A stretch of 6,716 nt of DNA. It comes from Caulobacterales bacterium RIFOXYB1_FULL_67_16. Lineage in GTDB: Bacteria > Pseudomonadota > Alphaproteobacteria > Caulobacterales > Caulobacteraceae. Below the pieces are notes generated by a model. It was not told where the DNA came from and did no database searches. It saw only the letters and a list, made by a program, of their open reading frames with translations. The stretch is taken from positions 1,579-8,294 of the forward strand of contig MGLN01000095.1 in NCBI GenBank assembly GCA_001796045.1, in the 5' to 3' direction. A program made the position numbers and the translations under genes. Numbering within the stretch: position 1 is the first letter of the stretch; the number at the start of each line of letters is the position of its first letter. Shown here piece by piece: positions 1 through 5,785 of this stretch.

Positions 1-59
1 TCGAGAAGCTGAACCAGCGGCTGGGTTACGCCCAGCCCGCGCCTAAGGAGACCGCATGA
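1..59 (+). CDS. C-terminal tail of an upstream gene, possibly methylmalonyl-CoA mutase
   Basis: An open frame enters from the left edge and ends at the TGA at 57-59; 18 codons are visible (tail EKLNQRLGYAQPAPKETA). The stop overlaps the ATG of the next gene as ATGA, a sign of translational coupling, and the ribosome binding site for mce lies inside this tail. The next gene is methylmalonyl-CoA epimerase, so the B12-dependent mutase that acts after it in the pathway is a reasonable guess. The visible tail holds no diagnostic motif. That the reading frame is real is fairly sure; the product is inference from context only. Confidence 0.5.
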   Translation, partial: EKLNQRLGYAQPAPKETA

Positions 60-478
60 TCGGCGCCCTGAACCATGTCGGTGTCGCGACCCCGTCCATC
101 GCGGACTCGATCAAACTGTATCGCGACGTGCTGGGGGCGACCAAGATCGGCGAGCCCTTCGACCTGCCGGCGCAGGGGGTGAAGGTCTGTTTCATCGACA
201 CCCCGACGGCCCAGATCGAGCTGATCGAACCCTATGACGAGACCAGCCCCATCGTCGGCTTCCTGGCCAAGAACCCCAAGGGCGGCCAGCACCACGTCTG
301 TTTCGAGGTCGAGGACATTTACGCCGCCGTCGCCGAGATGCGGGCCAAGGGGGTGACGATCCTGGGCACGGGCGAGCCGCGCATCGGGGCGCACGGGACG
401 CCGGTCGTCTTCCTGCATCCGAAAGAGATGGGCGGGGTGCTGATCGAGCTCATGGAGACGCCGAAAGGCGCGCACTGA
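56..478 (+). CDS. mce: methylmalonyl-CoA epimerase (VOC superfamily)
   Basis: A 140-residue cytosolic enzyme that interconverts (2S)- and (2R)-methylmalonyl-CoA, linking propionyl-CoA carboxylase to methylmalonyl-CoA mutase and so feeding propionate, odd-chain fatty acid and branched amino acid carbon into succinyl-CoA. It shows the two beta-alpha-beta-beta-beta modules of the vicinal oxygen chelate fold. Likely metal ligands are His7 (LNHVGVA), Gln53 (AQIELIEP), a histidine of the His79-His80 pair (GQHHVCFEV) and Glu131 (LIELME). The family motif RIGAHGTPVVFLHP covers residues 109-122. Length is normal for the family. The start is set by AAGGAG at 45-50, five bases ahead of the ATG, and by the ATGA overlap with the upstream gene. 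The family call is firm; other VOC enzymes are unlikely given the PKEMGGVLIELME ending. Confidence 0.93.
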   Translation: MIGALNHVGVATPSIADSIKLYRDVLGATKIGEPFDLPAQGVKVCFIDTPTAQIELIEPYDETSPIVGFLAKNPKGGQHHVCFEVEDIYAAVAEMRAKGVTILGTGEPRIGAHGTPVVFLHPKEMGGVLIELMETPKGAH

Positions 479-484
479 GCGCCA

Positions 485-514
485 ACGCTGATCGGCGGAG
501 CCTTTCGCCAGCGT
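485..514 (+). other. imperfect hairpin in the mce-lipoprotein gap
   Basis: ACGCT (485-489) pairs with AGCGT (510-514), and GGCG (494-497) with CGCC (506-509), with GATC bulged on the left and an eight-base loop. No T-tract follows, so this is not a standard intrinsic terminator. It could slow or stabilise the mce transcript end, or be fortuitous in GC-rich DNA. Confidence 0.3.
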
Positions 515-533
515 CGCCGTTAAGCGGGTGAAC

Positions 534-540
534 GGGAGAG
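534..540 (+). promoter_or_regulatory. ribosome binding site of the lipoprotein gene
   Basis: The purine run GGGAGAG lies seven bases ahead of the ATG at 548. A TTG at 542 in the same frame would leave almost no spacing, so the ATG at 548 is preferred. An ATG directly after it at 551 is also usable. Confidence 0.6.
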
Positions 541-547
541 ATTGACC

Positions 548-1474
548 ATGATGCGCCGTCGGGCCGCCCATAGCCTCACCGCCTGTGTCGCCGCCGCCGC
601 CCTGATCGGCGTCGCCGCCTGCCAGCCCGCCGAGCCGGAAAAGCCGGCCGCCCCGGTCGAGCCCCCGGCGACCGCGGCGACGCCCGTCGCGCCGCCGGTC
701 GGCTATGCCTGCGAGAGCGGGGCGACGGTCGAGGCGCGCTATACCGACGCCGAGACGGTGCAGCTGGCCTACAAGGGGCAGACCTATGCGCTGCGCTCGG
801 CCGAGGCGGCCAGCGGCGCCCGCTATGTCGGTTCGGGCGTCGAATGGTGGACTGCGCCGCGCGAGGGGCAGGAGAGCGCGACCCTGAGCCGGCTCGGCCC
901 GGACGAGCAGGTCGGCGTCGCCGTGCTGGAGCGCTGTTCGCGACCGACGCCCACAGGGGCCCCGATCCCGCAGGCCCTGCCGGGCCAGACGACCGCGCCT
1001 GCGTCCGGCGGGGTTCTGCCGGCCGCCGCCCCCTGTCTGGGGCCGCAGCTGAAACTGGCGGCCGGGGCGGGCGACGCCGGGGCGGGCAACCGGGTGCGCA
1101 ACTTCAGCCTCCAGAACATCGGCAGTCAGGCCTGCAGCCTGACCGGCTATCCGGGCGTGACCCTGCTGGACGGGCAGGGGCGGCCCCTGACCGCGATCCG
1201 CGCCGACCAGAGCCCCGGCAGCTATTTCCGCCAGGGCCAGGCGCCGACGCCGGTGACCCTGGCGCCCCAGGCCAAGGCTTGGTTCGAACTGGCCTGGAGC
1301 GTGGTCCCAAACGAGGCCATGGGCGAGAAGACCTGTCCGTCGGTGGCGACCCTGCGGGCGACGGCGCCGGGCGACACGGCGGCGATCCCCTTGGCTTTCG
1401 CGGGCCAGCCGTGCGGCGGCAAGGTGCGCGTCAGTCCGATCCGGGCCGAGGAAAACCCCCAGACCGCGACCTGA
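548..1474 (+). CDS. secreted lipoprotein with MliC-like and DUF4232 domains
   Basis: A 308-residue protein. Residues 1-25 form a lipoprotein signal: basic start MMRRR, hydrophobic stretch, lipobox VAAC with Cys25. A Pro/Ala-rich linker follows (about 28-52). Residues 52-130 resemble the membrane-bound inhibitor of C-type lysozyme (MliC): YACESGATVEARY, QTYALRSAEAASGARY, a Trp100-Trp101 pair and two cysteines (55 and 130) placed to bridge the domain. A second linker leads to residues 163-296, which resemble DUF4232 (NFSLQNIGSQACSLTGYPGV, later WFELAWS) with cysteines 163, 196, 263 and 289. It is probably anchored in the periplasmic face of the outer membrane. In MliC a conserved lysine after the SGxRY-Trp motif enters the lysozyme active site; here no lysine lies between Trp101 and the following ATL, so inhibition is uncertain. 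Lipoprotein is near certain, MliC likely, DUF4232 likely; the role is inferred. Confidence 0.82.
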   Translation: MMRRRAAHSLTACVAAAALIGVAACQPAEPEKPAAPVEPPATAATPVAPPVGYACESGATVEARYTDAETVQLAYKGQTYALRSAEAASGARYVGSGVEWWTAPREGQESATLSRLGPDEQVGVAVLERCSRPTPTGAPIPQALPGQTTAPASGGVLPAAAPCLGPQLKLAAGAGDAGAGNRVRNFSLQNIGSQACSLTGYPGVTLLDGQGRPLTAIRADQSPGSYFRQGQAPTPVTLAPQAKAWFELAWSVVPNEAMGEKTCPSVATLRATAPGDTAAIPLAFAGQPCGGKVRVSPIRAEENPQTAT

Positions 1475-1526
1475 CGGCGCGTCGAGCGTCTGGAAACCCG
1501 GCCGAAATGGGCGTAGGTCGCGGCCC

Positions 1527-2717
1527 ATGACCCAGAGCTTCTACGACCGCGTCTCCGGCGAATTGGCCGAGATCGACGCCCAGGGCCTGACCAAGCCCGA
1601 ACGCATCATCGCCTCGCGCCAGGGGCCTGTGATCCAGGTAGCGGGGCGCGAGGTGCTGAACTTCTGCGCCAACAACTATCTGGGCCTGGCCGGCGACGAG
1701 CGCGTGACCCAGGCGGGGATTGCGGCGCAGCAGAAGTGGGGGGCGGGCACCGCCTCGGTCCGCTTTATCTGCGGCACCCTGGAGATCCACAAGGAACTGG
1801 AAGCCGCCATCGCCGGCTATCTGGGCTTCGAGGACGCCATCCTGTTCGCCGCCGCCTTCGACGCCAACGGGGGGATATTCGAGCCCCTGTTCGGCGAGAA
1901 CGACGCCATCGTGTCGGACAGCCTGAACCACGCCTCGATCATCGACGGGGTGCGGCTGTGCAAGGCCAAGCGCTATCGCTTCGCCAACTCGGATATGGAT
2001 GAGCTGGAAAGCCGCCTCAAGGAGGCCCGGGCCGCCGGCGCCCGCGACATCATCATCGCCACCGACGGCGCCTTCTCGATGGACGGCTATATCGCCAAGC
2101 TGGACGAGATCCGGGTGCTGGCCGACAGGTACGACGCCCTGATCATGGTCGACGACTGCCACGCCACCGGCTTCCTGGGCCCGCAGGGCAAGGGCTCCTT
2201 CGCCTATCACGGGGTGGAGGTGGACTTCGTCACCGGCACCTTCGGCAAGGCCCTGGGCGGCGCCATGGGCGGCTTCATCTGCGCGAAGAAGTCGGTGGTC
2301 GAACTGCTGAAACAGCGGGCGCGGCCCTATCTGTTCTCCAACGCCCTGTCGCCGGCGGTGTGCGGATCGAGCCTTGAGGCTATCCGTATCGCCCAAGGGG
2401 CGGAGGGCGACGTGCTTCGCACTCGCCTGTCCGCCAACGCCCATCGCTATCGCAACGCCATGGCCGATGCGGGCTTCACCCTGCTGGACGGGGAACACCC
2501 GATCATCCCGGTCATGCTGGGCGACGCCAAACTGGCCCAGGACTTCGCGGCGCGGGCGCTGGAGCTGGGCGTCTATGTGATCGGGTTTTCCTTCCCTGTC
2601 GTGCCTCGTGGCCAGGCCCGGATCCGCACCCAGATGTCGGCGGCCCATTCGTTCGAGCAGATCGACCGGACGGTCGAGGCGTTTACGCAGGCGGGGCGGG
2701 AGCTGGGGGTCATCTGA
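1527..2717 (+). CDS. kbl: 2-amino-3-ketobutyrate CoA ligase (glycine C-acetyltransferase)
   Basis: A 396-residue PLP enzyme of the alpha-oxoamine synthase family. It cleaves 2-amino-3-ketobutyrate with CoA into glycine and acetyl-CoA, the second step of threonine breakdown after Tdh. It matches E. coli Kbl end to end: FCANNYLGLA near 47-56, TASVRFICGT at 75-84, SLNHASIIDGVRLCKAKRY at 132-150, ATDGAFSMDG at 178-187, TGTFGKALGG at 236-245, and PVVPRGQARIRTQMSAAH at 357-374. By family analogy His135 stacks on PLP, Asp209 and His212 (MVDDCHATG) contact the ring, and Lys241 forms the Schiff base. The usual DDSHA is DDCHA here, a mild change. The ATG at 1527 gives the family N-terminus, though the Shine-Dalgarno is weak. 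The downstream partner tdh lies 167 bases away with a repeat element between. Confidence 0.96.
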   Translation: MTQSFYDRVSGELAEIDAQGLTKPERIIASRQGPVIQVAGREVLNFCANNYLGLAGDERVTQAGIAAQQKWGAGTASVRFICGTLEIHKELEAAIAGYLGFEDAILFAAAFDANGGIFEPLFGENDAIVSDSLNHASIIDGVRLCKAKRYRFANSDMDELESRLKEARAAGARDIIIATDGAFSMDGYIAKLDEIRVLADRYDALIMVDDCHATGFLGPQGKGSFAYHGVEVDFVTGTFGKALGGAMGGFICAKKSVVELLKQRARPYLFSNALSPAVCGSSLEAIRIAQGAEGDVLRTRLSANAHRYRNAMADAGFTLLDGEHPIIPVMLGDAKLAQDFAARALELGVYVIGFSFPVVPRGQARIRTQMSAAHSFEQIDRTVEAFTQAGRELGVI

Positions 2718-2754
2718 CCCGCCTTTTCCGTCAGTCTGGCCATATTATTTCCGC

Positions 2755-2853
2755 CATCCTCGGGCTTGTCCCGAGGATCCATACGCCCGGTTTTTCGCCG
2801 GTGCGCGCCGTCCTCGACGGAGTCTATGGATCCTAGGCACAAGGCCTAGGATG
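2755..2853. repeat. REP-like element: two inverted palindromes between kbl and tdh
   Basis: Left hairpin: stem ATCCTCGGG (2756-2764), loop CTTGT, stem CCCGAGGAT (2770-2778). Right hairpin: stem ATCCTAGGC (2830-2838), loop ACAAG, stem GCCTAGGAT (2844-2852). The right unit is the reverse complement of the left, including GGATCCATA against TATGGATCC, apart from four changes that fall in two stem pairs and keep both stems paired. The centre holds a smaller hairpin, CCGTC-CTC-GACGG (2808-2820), and a GANTC methylation site (GAGTC, 2820-2824). The design resembles paired REP sequences and the intergenic repeats of Caulobacter and other alphaproteobacteria. It may stabilise the kbl mRNA end, cause partial termination before tdh, or simply be a dispersed selfish repeat. 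Confidence 0.8.
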
Positions 2854-2870
2854 ACGACCTCAGAGTTTTA

Positions 2871-2875
2871 GGGAG
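2871..2875 (+). promoter_or_regulatory. ribosome binding site of tdh
   Basis: GGGAG sits nine bases before the ATG at 2885. The alternative in-frame ATG at 2897, which would match the MKAL start of E. coli Tdh, lies 21 bases from this site, so the longer form with four extra residues (MADT) is preferred. Confidence 0.65.
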
Positions 2876-2884
2876 AAACGCCGA

Positions 2885-3937
2885 ATGGCCGACACCATGA
2901 AAGCCCTGGCCAAGACCGGACCGGTCGAGGGTCTGGAACTGATCGATGCGCCGATCCCGGAGGCGGGGCCGGAGGATGTGCTGATCAAGGTGCATCGCAC
3001 CGCCGTCTGCGGCACCGACATCCACATCTGGAATTGGGACGAGTGGTCCCAGAAGAATGTCCCGACCCCGATGATCACGGGCCATGAATTCTCCGGCGAG
3101 ATCGTCGCCATCGGCAAGGAGGTGGATCGTCCGCTGAAGATCGGCCAGCGCGTCTCGGCCGAAGGCCATGTCATCGACCTGAACTCGGAAGCGGCCCGCG
3201 CCGGGCACTTCCACCTGGACCCGCATACGCGCGGCATCGGCGTGAACCGCCAGGGCGCATTCGCCGAGTTCGTGGTGGCCCCGGCCTTCAACGTGATCGA
3301 GCTGCCCGACGACGTCCCCTATGAGATCGGTTCGATCCTGGATCCGTTCGGCAATGCGGTGCACACGGCCCAGCAGTTCGACCTGCTGGGCGAGGACGTC
3401 CTGGTCACCGGCGCAGGCCCCATCGGCATGATGGCCGCCGCCGTGGCCCGTCATGCGGGCGCGCGCACCGTGGTCCTGACCGACATCAACGACTTCCGGC
3501 TGGAGCTGGCGCAGAAGGTGGCGCCGGGCGTGCGCACCGTGAACACGACCAAGGAAGACATCCATGACGTCATGAAGGAGCTGGGCCTGAAGGTCGGCTT
3601 CGACGTGGCTCTGGAAATGTCGGGCTCGCCCGTCGCCTTCAAACAGTGCGTCGACACCCTGATCATGGGCGGCGGCATGGCCATGCTGGGGATTCCGGGT
3701 AAACCCATGGAGACCGACTGGGGCGCGATCATCCTGAAGGCCCTGACGATCAAGGGCGTGTACGGCCGCGAGATGTTCACCACCTGGCGCAAGATGCTGG
3801 GCCTGCTGAAGGCCGGGCTGGATCTGCAGCCGCTGATCACCCACCGGCTGGACTATGCCGACTATCGCCAAGGCTTCGAGGCGATGAAGTCGGGCCAGTC
3901 GGGCAAGGTGGTGCTGAACTGGGACAAGGCGGCCTGA
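2885..3937 (+). CDS. tdh: L-threonine 3-dehydrogenase, lacking the structural-zinc cysteines
   Basis: A 350-residue zinc-dependent medium-chain dehydrogenase that oxidises L-threonine with NAD+ to 2-amino-3-ketobutyrate, the substrate of Kbl encoded upstream. The catalytic zinc site is intact: Cys42 (AVCGTDIHIWNWDEWSQ) and His67-Glu68 (ITGHEFSGE), with Asp154 in LDPFGNAVHTA. The Rossmann domain has GAGPIG at 176-181 and Asp200 in LTDIND, expected to bind the NAD ribose. MSGSPVAF, MLGIPG, IKGVYGREMFTTW and GKVVLNW match Tdh rather than general alcohol dehydrogenases. The lobe that carries four zinc-binding cysteines in E. coli Tdh (93, 96, 99, 107) aligns without gaps but reads Asp98, Ser101, Ala104 and Asp112. 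The fold is probably held without the second zinc, as in some other family members. The Tdh call is firm. Confidence 0.95.
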   Translation: MADTMKALAKTGPVEGLELIDAPIPEAGPEDVLIKVHRTAVCGTDIHIWNWDEWSQKNVPTPMITGHEFSGEIVAIGKEVDRPLKIGQRVSAEGHVIDLNSEAARAGHFHLDPHTRGIGVNRQGAFAEFVVAPAFNVIELPDDVPYEIGSILDPFGNAVHTAQQFDLLGEDVLVTGAGPIGMMAAAVARHAGARTVVLTDINDFRLELAQKVAPGVRTVNTTKEDIHDVMKELGLKVGFDVALEMSGSPVAFKQCVDTLIMGGGMAMLGIPGKPMETDWGAIILKALTIKGVYGREMFTTWRKMLGLLKAGLDLQPLITHRLDYADYRQGFEAMKSGQSGKVVLNWDKAA

Positions 3938-3948
3938 GCCGAAGTCGT

Positions 3949-3994
3949 CTCCTCCCCACGAAGTGGGGAGGGGGACCGCGAAGCGGTGGAGGGG
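3949..3994. repeat. palindromic repeat, left copy, after tdh
   Basis: Two hairpins sit side by side: CCTCCCCAC-GAA-GTGGGGAGG (3951-3971) and ACCGC-GAA-GCGGT (3975-3987), both closed by a GAA loop, ending in GGAGGGG. It starts 12 bases after the tdh stop and may serve as its 3' processing or termination structure, although no clear T-tract follows. Its partner, in opposite orientation, is at 4031-4090. Confidence 0.75.
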
Positions 3995-4030
3995 TTCTTG
4001 ACGCCCCACTGACGCTTGTGCGGTGAAGAG

Positions 4031-4090
4031 CCCCTCCGTCTCTCCGCTACGCTTCGAGCCACCTCCCCATCGCTGCGCGACGGGGAGGAG
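4031..4090. repeat. palindromic repeat, right copy, inverted
   Basis: Read on the minus strand, this starts CTCCTCCCC and ends GGAGGGG like the left copy, with a related centre (CTCGAAGCG against CGCGAAGCG). Its main hairpin pairs CCTCCCC (4062-4068) with GGGGAGG (4082-4088); an inner TCGC-TGC-GCGA stem extends it after one A-C mismatch. It ends 15 bases from the stop of the convergent transglycosylase gene, so the two copies face outward to the ends of two convergent genes. Confidence 0.7.
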
Positions 4091-4105
4091 ACGGTGTGTC
4101 GCCGA

Positions 4106-5380
4106 TCAGTTCGCCTTGCGGATCAGCTCGTCCGCCAGTTCGGCGGTCAGATAGCCGTCGGCGATGCGGCCGTTGGCCTGTTGCCAGCGGCGCAGGGCCG
4201 CGCGGGTGTTGGAGCCGATCACCCCGTCTACGCCGCGGGTGTCGTAACCCAGACGCGTCAGGGCCGCCTGGGCGCCGATCCTCTGGTCGCGGGACAGGGA
4301 GGCGTCGTTGGGCCAGGCCTTGGTCAGGCCGGGCTTGCCCATGATCCCGTCCGCCGTCAGGCCGATGGCCAGGGCGTAACTCACCGAGTTGTTGTAGCTG
4401 CGGATCACATAGTGGTTCGGCAGGGCCAGGAAGGCCGGGCCGTTCGCCCCCTGGGGCAGGAGGATGGTCGCGTCCTCCAGCGCCTCGGCGCCGTTCGGCG
4501 TGCCGCCGTGGGCCAGACGCACGCCCTTGGCCGCCCAATAGGCCCAGTCATGTTTCGGCCCTTCGGCCTCGGCGTAGTTGAAGCCGGCGGGAAGGACGAC
4601 CTCATAACCCCAGCCCTGGCCGCGCTTCCAGCCCGCCTGGGCCAGCAGATTGGCGGCCGAGGCCAAGGCGTCTGCGTCGTCGCCCCAGATGTCCACCTTG
4701 CCGTCGCCGTCCTGATCGACGCCCAGGCGCAGATAGTTGTCGGGCATGAACTGGGTCTGGCCCATGGCGCCGGCCCAGCTGCCCTTCAGGCCCGCCCGTT
4801 CACGGCGGCCGTCGACGACGATGTCCAGCGCGTCCTTCAGCTGGGCCTCGGCCCAGTCGCGGCGGCGCCCGTCATAGGCCAGGGTGGCCAGGGAGCGGAT
4901 GACGTCATAGTCGCCCTGGACCTGGCCGAAGGCGCTTTCCTGGGCCCAGATGCCGACGAGGATTTCGGAAGGCACGCCGAAACGCTGGACCACCGGCCAC
5001 GGCACGCGGTCGATCCGCTGCTTGGCCTGGGCGATTCGGACCGGGGTCACGGCGTTCTGGACATAGGCGCCGGCGGGCTTGGAGAACTCCGGTTGGTTGC
5101 GGTCCAGCCGCACCACCGAGGGGTCCGGGGTCAGACCCGCCAGCTCGCGCTCGTACTCGGCACGGCGGGCGCCGCCCTTGCGCGCCAGGAAGCCCTGTTT
5201 CCAGCCGTCGAAGCCTTCCTGGTCATAGGCGGCCAGGGGCGGCGGGGGCGTCGGCGCGGGCGCCGTGACCGGGGACGTCGGCTCGGGCGCGGGCGTCGGC
5301 AGGGTGACGGGCGGTTCCGGCAGCATGGGCGCACAGGCCGCGACACAGCCGATGAGAAGAAGGCGATAGGAAAAGCGCAT
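4106..5380 (-). CDS. lytic murein transglycosylase, MltB type, lipoprotein with peptidoglycan-binding domain
   Basis: A 424-residue enzyme expected to cut peptidoglycan between MurNAc and GlcNAc, leaving 1,6-anhydro-MurNAc ends. Residues 1-16 form a lipoprotein signal (RFSYRLLLIG, lipobox VAAC, Cys16), then a Pro-rich linker (17-49). The catalytic domain shows VGIWAQESAFG with the likely catalytic Glu148, then DVIRSLATLAYDGRRRDWA, GSWAGAMGQTQFMP and DQDGDGKVDIWGDDADALAS, all typical of family 3 (SLT_2). Residues about 362-420 form a PG_binding_1 domain (GVDGVIGSNTRAALRRWQ). The ATG at 5380 is preferred over the in-frame ATG at 5422 because it places the signal peptide at the N-terminus; neither has a good Shine-Dalgarno. 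A GATTC (GANTC) lies just upstream of this start. The gene is convergent with tdh. Family call firm; exact paralogue unknown. Confidence 0.92.
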   Translation of the reverse strand: MRFSYRLLLIGCVAACAPMLPEPPVTLPTPAPEPTSPVTAPAPTPPPPLAAYDQEGFDGWKQGFLARKGGARRAEYERELAGLTPDPSVVRLDRNQPEFSKPAGAYVQNAVTPVRIAQAKQRIDRVPWPVVQRFGVPSEILVGIWAQESAFGQVQGDYDVIRSLATLAYDGRRRDWAEAQLKDALDIVVDGRRERAGLKGSWAGAMGQTQFMPDNYLRLGVDQDGDGKVDIWGDDADALASAANLLAQAGWKRGQGWGYEVVLPAGFNYAEAEGPKHDWAYWAAKGVRLAHGGTPNGAEALEDATILLPQGANGPAFLALPNHYVIRSYNNSVSYALAIGLTADGIMGKPGLTKAWPNDASLSRDQRIGAQAALTRLGYDTRGVDGVIGSNTRAALRRWQQANGRIADGYLTAELADELIRKAN

Positions 5381-5465
5381 GAGATTCAGATACAGCCCCC
5401 GGTCGGATAGGGGAAATGACATACGCGCGAATGGGTTGCGCGGCCGCGAATTTGCCTGCCAGGGG

Positions 5466-5484
5466 AAAAGTCCGCCTACGGACT
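5466..5484 (-). promoter_or_regulatory. hairpin with T-run in the transglycosylase leader
   Basis: On the minus strand AGTCCG-TAGG-CGGACT (5484-5469) is followed at once by more T residues and then C residues, a short terminator-like shape about 85 bases upstream of the transglycosylase start. It could be a weak attenuator, or the terminator of something short reading leftward. The six-pair stem and short T-run make this tentative. Confidence 0.35.
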
Positions 5485-5499
5485 CTCCCGTCAGCGTCG

Positions 5500-5514
5500 T
5501 TAACCCTCATTTTT
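5500..5514. promoter_or_regulatory. candidate CtrA-type site
   Basis: TTAACCCT at 5500-5507 differs by one base from the CtrA half-site TTAACCAT known from Caulobacter. A full TTAA-N7-TTAA site is only partly met (TTAA-N7-TTTT). It lies between the leftward transglycosylase gene and the tRNA-like gene and could serve either. Cell-wall hydrolases are plausible cell-cycle targets, but this is inference from one weak match. Confidence 0.25.
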
Positions 5515-5561
5515 GTCGACGGATAAACGGGCTGCGGCGTATTGGCGCACTGTCCTCTGAC

Positions 5562-5638
5562 GGCCTGATGGCGGAGTGGCGACGCAACGGGCGTGCAAAC
5601 CCGAAAACCCTCCGTTCGACTCGGAGGTCAGGCCTCCA
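5562..5638 (+). tRNA. tRNA-Cys(GCA)-like gene with an abnormal cloverleaf, CCA encoded
   Basis: The acceptor stem GGCCTGA (5562-5568) pairs perfectly with TCAGGCC (5628-5634), followed by T73 and CCA (5636-5638). The D arm GCGGAGTGGCGACGC has the GG pair; the T arm is CTCCG-TTCGACT-CGGAG. The anticodon GCA (5595-5597) and U73 fit cysteine identity. Three features are off: the anticodon loop CGTGCAAA (5592-5599) has eight bases, an A-A mismatch tops its stem, and an extra G (5627) sits between T stem and acceptor stem. That G can pair with C5609 (six-pair T stem) or T5569 (eight-pair acceptor, as in bacterial tRNA-Sec). Without CCA it is 74 bases, about three longer than usual bacterial tRNA-Cys. 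It may be functional and unusual, a decaying copy, or carry sequence errors. Confidence 0.65.
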
Positions 5639-5747
5639 TCTCTTTAACTTACGTGCTACCGCCGTTGGGGCTAGTTGAGCACGAGGTGGGGAAGGTGGTT
5701 CGGGGCAGGCTGGGACTGGCTTTTGTAGGGTTTTGGCCTGTAGCGGG
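5639..5747. other. intergenic stretch, G-rich, no gene seen
   Basis: Between the tRNA-like gene and the rpmJ promoter I see no credible gene. From about 5684 to 5747 the plus strand is strongly G over C, with G-runs at 5688, 5702, 5712, 5728 and 5745 separated by 6-14 bases. GTGCT (5653-5657) has an inverted match AGCAC further right. No clear terminator follows the tRNA. Confidence 0.4.
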
Positions 5748-5776
5748 TTGACCTTCTCCAGACCGCTCTCTATACG
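5748..5776 (+). promoter_or_regulatory. sigma-70-type promoter of rpmJ
   Basis: TTGACC (5748-5753) is separated by exactly 17 bases from TATACG (5771-5776). Both boxes are near consensus, in the correct orientation, and sit 67 bases ahead of the rpmJ start. Transcription should begin near 5783. Confidence 0.65.
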
Positions 5777-5785
5777 ACCGCCTCC

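Noticed and set aside
542..547. TTG start for the lipoprotein at 542
   Set aside because: It would sit almost on the GGGAGAG ribosome binding site; the ATG at 548 has proper spacing.
26..1528. Very long minus-strand open frame of 500 codons opposite mce and the lipoprotein gene
   Set aside because: Its product is rich in Arg, Gly and Ala with no domain, as expected for the shadow of GC-rich genes; the plus-strand genes in the same place have clear families.
1431..2648. Minus-strand open frame opposite kbl
   Set aside because: Shadow of a certain enzyme gene; low-complexity product with no recognisable motif.
2846..4009. Minus-strand open frame opposite tdh
   Set aside because: Shadow frame; a His/Asp/Gly-rich product that mirrors tdh codons.
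2755..4090. A composite mobile element with tdh as cargo between inverted repeats
   Set aside because: The repeats on the two sides belong to different families, no transposase is present, and kbl-tdh is a normal gene order.
4016..5410. Plus-strand open frame of 464 codons opposite the transglycosylase
   Set aside because: Shadow frame; it crosses the intergenic repeat and has no family features, while the minus-strand gene has a catalytic motif and signal peptide.
5378..5422. Longer start of the transglycosylase at 5422
   Set aside because: It would bury the lipoprotein signal 14 residues inside the protein and has no Shine-Dalgarno.
5686..5751. Possible 21-residue GTG-started leader peptide upstream of rpmJ
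   Set aside because: It has no ribosome binding site and ends inside the -35 box of the rpmJ promoter, so it would not be on the rpmJ transcript.
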